Below are positions 60,715 to 64,000 of a stretch of DNA of 64,000 nt, one piece after another. The notes below the pieces were generated by a model. It was not told where the DNA came from, did not search any database, and worked only from the letters and a program-made list of their open reading frames with translations. Numbering within the stretch: position 1 is the first letter of the stretch; the number at the start of each line of letters is the position of its first letter. A program made the position numbers and the translations under genes. This DNA is from an uncultured Lachnospiraceae bacterium (GTDB lineage: Bacteria; Bacillota; Clostridia; Lachnospirales; Lachnospiraceae): contig CAJURT010000004.1 in NCBI GenBank assembly GCA_910588875.1, forward strand, positions 74,952 through 138,951. The letters run 5' to 3'.

Positions 60715-61131
60715 TCACCTGCCGATTTTCTTTCTCATCGTTACCAGGGTTCCCCGCCCCGGCTCTGACTCTACCTGAACCTGATCCATAAATGCCTCCA
60801 TGAAGGAAAAGCCCATGCCAGAGCGTTCCCCCGACGGGTCTGTCGTATACATCGGCTCCATCGCCTGCTTCACATCTGGGATCCCCACACCCAAATCCCG
60901 CACCATCACCGTCAGCTGCCGTTCCTCTGCCTGCAGTTCCATATAGATGATGCCTTCCCCTTCCTGATATCCGTGGATCACCGCATTCGTTACTGCCTCA
61001 GAAACCGCTGTCTTGACATCATCCATCTCTTCCAGCGTGGGATCCAGGCGGCTCATAAACACAGCCGTCACCACTCTCGCCAGTTCCTCATTTTTCGATA
61101 AACTCTCAATTTCCATCCGAAAACGTTCCAT
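60715..61131 (-). CDS. spoIIAB: Anti-sigma F factor SpoIIAB
   Basis: Serine kinase and anti-sigma factor that holds SigF and phosphorylates SpoIIAA, 138 residues. GHKL ATPase motifs are present: SEAVTNAVIHGYQ (N box), VRDLGVGIPDV (G1) and SGMGFSFMEAFMD (G2). A hairpin lies directly before its ribosome site, and a 110-nt gap separates it from spoIIAA, which is wider than the overlap in Bacillus. Confidence 0.95.
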   Translation of the reverse strand: MERFRMEIESLSKNEELARVVTAVFMSRLDPTLEEMDDVKTAVSEAVTNAVIHGYQEGEGIIYMELQAEERQLTVMVRDLGVGIPDVKQAMEPMYTTDPSGERSGMGFSFMEAFMDQVQVESEPGRGTLVTMRKKIGR

Positions 61132-61146
61132 GCACTCTTACCTCCC

Positions 61147-61167
61147 ATGCCGCATCCCCTGCGGCAT
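61147..61167 (-). other. Perfect hairpin before the spoIIAB ribosome site
   Basis: ATGCCGCA and TGCGGCAT pair perfectly around a 5-nt loop, ending right before GGGAGGTAAG. It could affect spoIIAB translation or cap a processed end. Confidence 0.55.
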
Positions 61168-61241
61168 CCTGTTATCTCTCATTCTAAATATGTAACCGCT
61201 TCCTCCGGCACACCAGGCATCCTCCTTTTTGGGGACACCCG

Positions 61242-61580
61242 TCACCCGGTCACTGCCGCTTCCCGGCTCTCATACTGCTCCATCAGCCGGCTGATCCCCC
61301 CAATCGTGAGAATCCTCCGCACCCGGGCATTTACCCCGCACAATGCCACCTTTCCCCCATTGGCCGTCATCTGTTTGTACCGGTTAAGCAAAACCCCGAT
61401 GCCCGATGAATCCATAAACTCTGTCCTGGAAAAATCAAACACAATCCGGCTGATATAATTCTCCGCCAAAAGCAAATCCGTCTCGTATTTCAGGTTCCGG
61501 CAATTATGATGGTCCAGTTCCTTTGGCAAATGGATGATTAATGCCTGTCCCCTGGCCTCATAGCTAAATGTCTGTTGCAT
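61242..61580 (-). CDS. spoIIAA: Anti-sigma F factor antagonist SpoIIAA
   Basis: STAS-domain protein of 112 residues that frees SigF from SpoIIAB when unphosphorylated. The phosphorylation motif FMDSSGIGVLLNRYK is intact with Ser58 at the same number as the known Bacillus site. First gene of the spoIIA operon; the start has AAAGGAGG upstream. Confidence 0.95.
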   Translation of the reverse strand: MQQTFSYEARGQALIIHLPKELDHHNCRNLKYETDLLLAENYISRIVFDFSRTEFMDSSGIGVLLNRYKQMTANGGKVALCGVNARVRRILTIGGISRLMEQYESREAAVTG

Positions 61581-61631
61581 ATTGCTTTTCCTCCTTTAAA
61601 CAACCCAATCATAGATTCCCCCTGAAAGCGC

Positions 61632-61669
61632 AAAAAAAGATACACCAAGAATTCATCTTCCTGCTGTAT
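61632..61669 (-). terminator. Intrinsic terminator between the TPR gene and spoIIAA
   Basis: On the minus strand GATACA and CAGGAA pair with TTCTTG and TGTATC (one G-U), each arm with one unpaired G, followed by TTTTTTTG. It probably ends the TPR gene, 125 nt further up, and lies about 55 nt before spoIIAA. Confidence 0.7.
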
Positions 61670-61679
61670 CTAATCCTTT
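61651..61679 (-). promoter_or_regulatory. Possible SigH-type promoter of the spoIIA operon
   Basis: AAAGGATTA fits the SigH -35 (RnAGGAwWW) and GATGAAT fits the -10 (RnnGAAT), at a 13-nt spacing, one more than usual. spoIIA is a SigH target in Bacillus. The match overlaps the terminator hairpin, so it is tentative. Confidence 0.35.
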
Positions 61680-61791
61680 TTATCTTAATTGTAATTCAAT
61701 GTTAATCGCAGCTGCAGAACTCGTTTTTCCTCCTGCCCGGGAAAACCAAAAAGCAGGATTCCTCCCGGCGCCCGGCCCAAAGGGATGATCC

Positions 61792-63096
61792 CTAATACCC
61801 CCTCTGCTCCTTTGCCTGCGCTGCGAACTCCGAGTTCGGATGATTCATAATAATGTTCCCGAAATACTCATTCGCCGTTTCTGTATCACCGGCTGCCTTA
61901 TAGGCCAGCCCGATCTTGTAGATCACCCCGATATTGTCCGCCTTGATCTGTAAACTCTTCTGGAAATAATCCACTGCCTCGGCTGTGCTCCCCCGGGTCA
62001 CTGCCCCGTCCCCCAGCTGCTCTAATACCTGGTAGCCGTTCTGCGCCATATCCTGCTGCACCCAGGATACCGTGTTGTCTAAAACCCCGTCATTCAGTAC
62101 CGAGAGATCTGTCTCCACATAGAGTTTCACCGCTGTCTCCATGTCCTGTGTACGGTAGGCATCCAAAATCTGCACTAAATGCTGATACTGGCTGAGCACC
62201 CCGCCGCTGTTGTTGACCATGGCCGCCAGGCTGTCCTCTGCCTCCTGCTGTGCGCTGCTGGCCTCTTCCAGCTGACGGTTTAGGGAATCAATCTCCAGGC
62301 TTTTCTGGTTAACCAGTTCCAGCCCCCGCCGAACCTCCTCTGTATACCTGCTGGTAATGGAATCCCGGATCGTGGGTGTCACCAAAAAGAACATGGCCAC
62401 CACCCCCAGCACCAGGCCCGCCAGAATATTCAGCACAGACTGCAGCCCCGTATTCTCCTTATAGCTGGGAGGCAGGATAATGTCATCGTCCTGCATCTGC
62501 CGGTGGGAAAATGCATTCTTCAGCTTCCGCTTCTCCACCTCTGCCCGTCCCGTATTCTGCTTGGCAACCGCCATATAGCGCTGGGACAAAGGATTATAGC
62601 GGTCCACCTTCAGGGCCTGGAAAAGGCAGCGTCCCGCTTTCGTATAATCCTCATGGTGAAGATACAGCAAAGCAAGAAGCTGCTGCGCCTTTACAAAATT
62701 GGGCATCTCCTCCACCATACGCATCAGAAGCAGCACTGCCAGATCCTCATTGTCGCTGCATGCGTATTGCAGCGACTGATTATACTTCTTTGCCGCCTGG
62801 TCAGCCATATCCAGATATCCCGGCGCATCCTGGAGAACCTTTAAATACTCCTCCGCCAGATTGTCCTCCTGTTGAAAATTCAAGCTGATAATCCATTGCG
62901 CCAGGGCTGCCCCCACCTCACCGATCTCATGATAGACCAGTCCCAGAAGATTGCGGGCGTTTGTCTGGTATTTATTGAACCGGAGACTTTTTTTCAGCGC
63001 ATCTGCTGCGCCTGTCAGATCTCTCTCCTTCGCCTTCTCCAGCCCCATATTATAATAGGCATTGGAAATCTGGCGGCTTCTCATTTCTGCATTCAT
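61792..63096 (-). CDS. TPR-repeat membrane protein
   Basis: 434 residues. N-terminal TPR units (YYNMGLEKAKERDLTGAADA ... ARNLLGLVYHEIGEVGAALA ... LYLHHEDYTKAGRCLFQALK), one membrane helix near residues 235-258 (LNILAGLVLGVVAMFFLVTP), a coiled coil (SLEIDSLNRQLEEASSAQQE), and further TPR units at the end (AVDYFQKSLQIKADNIGVIY). TPRs would face both sides of the membrane. No enzyme domain. It follows a 45-codon ORF and folC on the same strand. Confidence 0.75.
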   Translation of the reverse strand: MNAEMRSRQISNAYYNMGLEKAKERDLTGAADALKKSLRFNKYQTNARNLLGLVYHEIGEVGAALAQWIISLNFQQEDNLAEEYLKVLQDAPGYLDMADQAAKKYNQSLQYACSDNEDLAVLLLMRMVEEMPNFVKAQQLLALLYLHHEDYTKAGRCLFQALKVDRYNPLSQRYMAVAKQNTGRAEVEKRKLKNAFSHRQMQDDDIILPPSYKENTGLQSVLNILAGLVLGVVAMFFLVTPTIRDSITSRYTEEVRRGLELVNQKSLEIDSLNRQLEEASSAQQEAEDSLAAMVNNSGGVLSQYQHLVQILDAYRTQDMETAVKLYVETDLSVLNDGVLDNTVSWVQQDMAQNGYQVLEQLGDGAVTRGSTAEAVDYFQKSLQIKADNIGVIYKIGLAYKAAGDTETANEYFGNIIMNHPNSEFAAQAKEQRGY

Positions 63097-63109
63097 GCTT
63101 TGTCCCCGT

Positions 63110-63247
63110 CTAATTTCTCTTCTCGTTCAACAGTTCCACCATCAGATCCGTCATATCTGTCAGATCTTCCTTTCCGATGGCATCCTCCACTTTTCCGATC
63201 TCCAGGCTGGGTCCAAAACGCTTTAATTCCTCCTCAAAATCCAGCAA
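63110..63247 (-). CDS. Possible 45-residue protein overlapping the end of folC
   Basis: A TTG start with AGGAGG 8 nt upstream opens a 45-codon frame (LLDFEEELKRFGPSLEIGKV to MVELLNEKRN). It begins inside folC (stop 63234) and ends 13 nt before the TPR gene. The protein would be short, acidic and helical. Function unknown. The frame also reads upstream inside folC without another good start. Confidence 0.5.
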   Translation of the reverse strand: MLDFEEELKRFGPSLEIGKVEDAIGKEDLTDMTDLMVELLNEKRN

Positions 63248-64000
63248 TCTCCATCCCTCCTCGTCTTGTATTTTGGCAATCCGTTCCTTCTTCCCGGGTT
63301 TCCACTGCCCCTGCCCTCATCAGTTCCTTAATCTCCCCGATCAGGTACAAAGACCCCACCACATAAAGCCTGTCTCCCTTTCCCCGATGGGCAAGGGCTG
63401 TCTCCAAAGCCTGGGCGGCCGAATCACAGGCCACCACTGCCGGGCAGCCTGCCTGTTCAAACTCCTCTGCCAAAGCCCTTTCCCCCAGGCCCCGTTCACT
63501 CTTTAAGTGTACCACAGTTACCCGGGTTATGGGAAGGGAATCACACAGATAATGAATCATTTCTCCATAATCCTTGTCCGAAACAGCGGCAAACAAAAGC
63601 TGCACCTGCCGCTGCTCCCTTGCCAGCTGTGCCTTCACTGCCTGGACAAATGCCCGGATTCCCCCCGGATTGTGGGCGCCGTCCAGCCATACTTCCGGGG
63701 CTGCCTCTTCCATACGCCCCTGCCAGAATACCTTTTTTAAGGCAGCCCTGCACAGCCTGGGGCTCACTCCCGGTATCTGCAGCACCTCCAGCGCCCTCCT
63801 GGCCAGGGCTCCGTTCCTGGCCTGGTAGGGGGCCGCAAAGCAGGCATAATCTTCCTCTGTTACTTCCTCCTGCCGGACTCCATAGGATGGAGCCCCAAGT
63901 TCCCCGGCTTTCCGGCAAATCACATCAGAAGCCGCCGGCTCATTATCATCATAGATCACCGGCACCCCGGCCTTGATGATTCCCGCCTTTTCCGCCGCAA
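63234..64000 (-). CDS. folC: Folylpolyglutamate synthase FolC (partial, C-terminal part)
   Basis: The 5' end lies beyond the window. About 255 codons remain, from AEKAGIIKAGVPVIYDDNEP onward, covering the end of the central domain and the C-terminal Rossmann-like domain. The family motif WLDGAHNPGGIRAF and the following FAAVSDKDYGEM are present. FolC adds glutamates to folate and may also act as dihydrofolate synthase. The protein ends in MEIAGF, with a small ORF beginning inside it. Confidence 0.92.
   Translation of the reverse strand, partial: AAEKAGIIKAGVPVIYDDNEPAASDVICRKAGELGAPSYGVRQEEVTEEDYACFAAPYQARNGALARRALEVLQIPGVSPRLCRAALKKVFWQGRMEEAAPEVWLDGAHNPGGIRAFVQAVKAQLAREQRQVQLLFAAVSDKDYGEMIHYLCDSLPITRVTVVHLKSERGLGERALAEEFEQAGCPAVVACDSAAQALETALAHRGKGDRLYVVGSLYLIGEIKELMRAGAVETREEGTDCQNTRRGGMEIAGF

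Overview
The window looks like a chromosomal segment of a flagellated, spore-forming Lachnospiraceae-type member of the Clostridia. The reasons are a Firmicutes-style flagellar operon with flbD, fliY and fliA, a spoIIA-sigF-spoVA sporulation cluster, strong AGGAGG ribosome sites, and a moderately high GC content broken by one AT-rich island. Genus cannot be fixed from the sequence alone. Family calls come from reading motifs; no database search was possible.

Region 1 (about 1-22 kb, minus strand) is one long flagellar operon read from flgB down to fliA and a rod/hook gene cut by the window edge. A near-consensus sigma-A promoter drives it. Order: flgB, fliE, fliF, fliG, fliH, fliI, fliJ, fliK, flgD, a TIGR02530-type gene, flgE, flbD, motA, motB, fliM, cheY, flgC, fliY, fliO, fliP, fliQ, fliR, flhB, flhA, fliA. 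Three features stand out: flgC lies far from flgB, cheY is the only chemotaxis signalling gene, and fliL, flhF and flhG are absent. Upstream is a short FliD-like gene behind a possible sigma-28 promoter.

Region 2 (about 23-37 kb) is housekeeping: purC-purB-purA, a small lipoprotein, dapA-dapB behind a lysine riboswitch and a long palindromic leader, a CobO-like ATPase, an SSB-like OB-fold protein, typA with a leader terminator, yigZ, and a class A penicillin-binding protein on the plus strand.

Region 3 (about 37-58 kb) lies between spoVAD-spoVAE and spoVAC, so it splits the spoVA operon. From low to high coordinate it holds an AMMECR1/Memo fusion, an AIPR-family protein with an FRG-domain protein (candidate antiphage pair), ldh, yaaA, a Septu-like HNH/ATPase pair, a type II Wadjet locus whose jetB and jetC are broken, and a 3.4-kb AT-rich element. 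That element carries a serine-recombinase remnant and two truncated genes (metallo-beta-lactamase fold; COG2865 type). It is flanked by direct copies of the 3' end of spoVAC exactly 3380 bp apart: one completes the working gene and the other is a diverged relic next to jetA. I read this as integration into spoVAC by an element that restores the gene end.

Region 4 (about 58-64 kb, minus strand) is the sporulation cluster spoIIAA-spoIIAB-sigF-spoVAA-spoVAB-spoVAC with two small extra ORFs. It is preceded by a TPR membrane protein, a 45-codon TTG-start ORF and the 3' part of folC.
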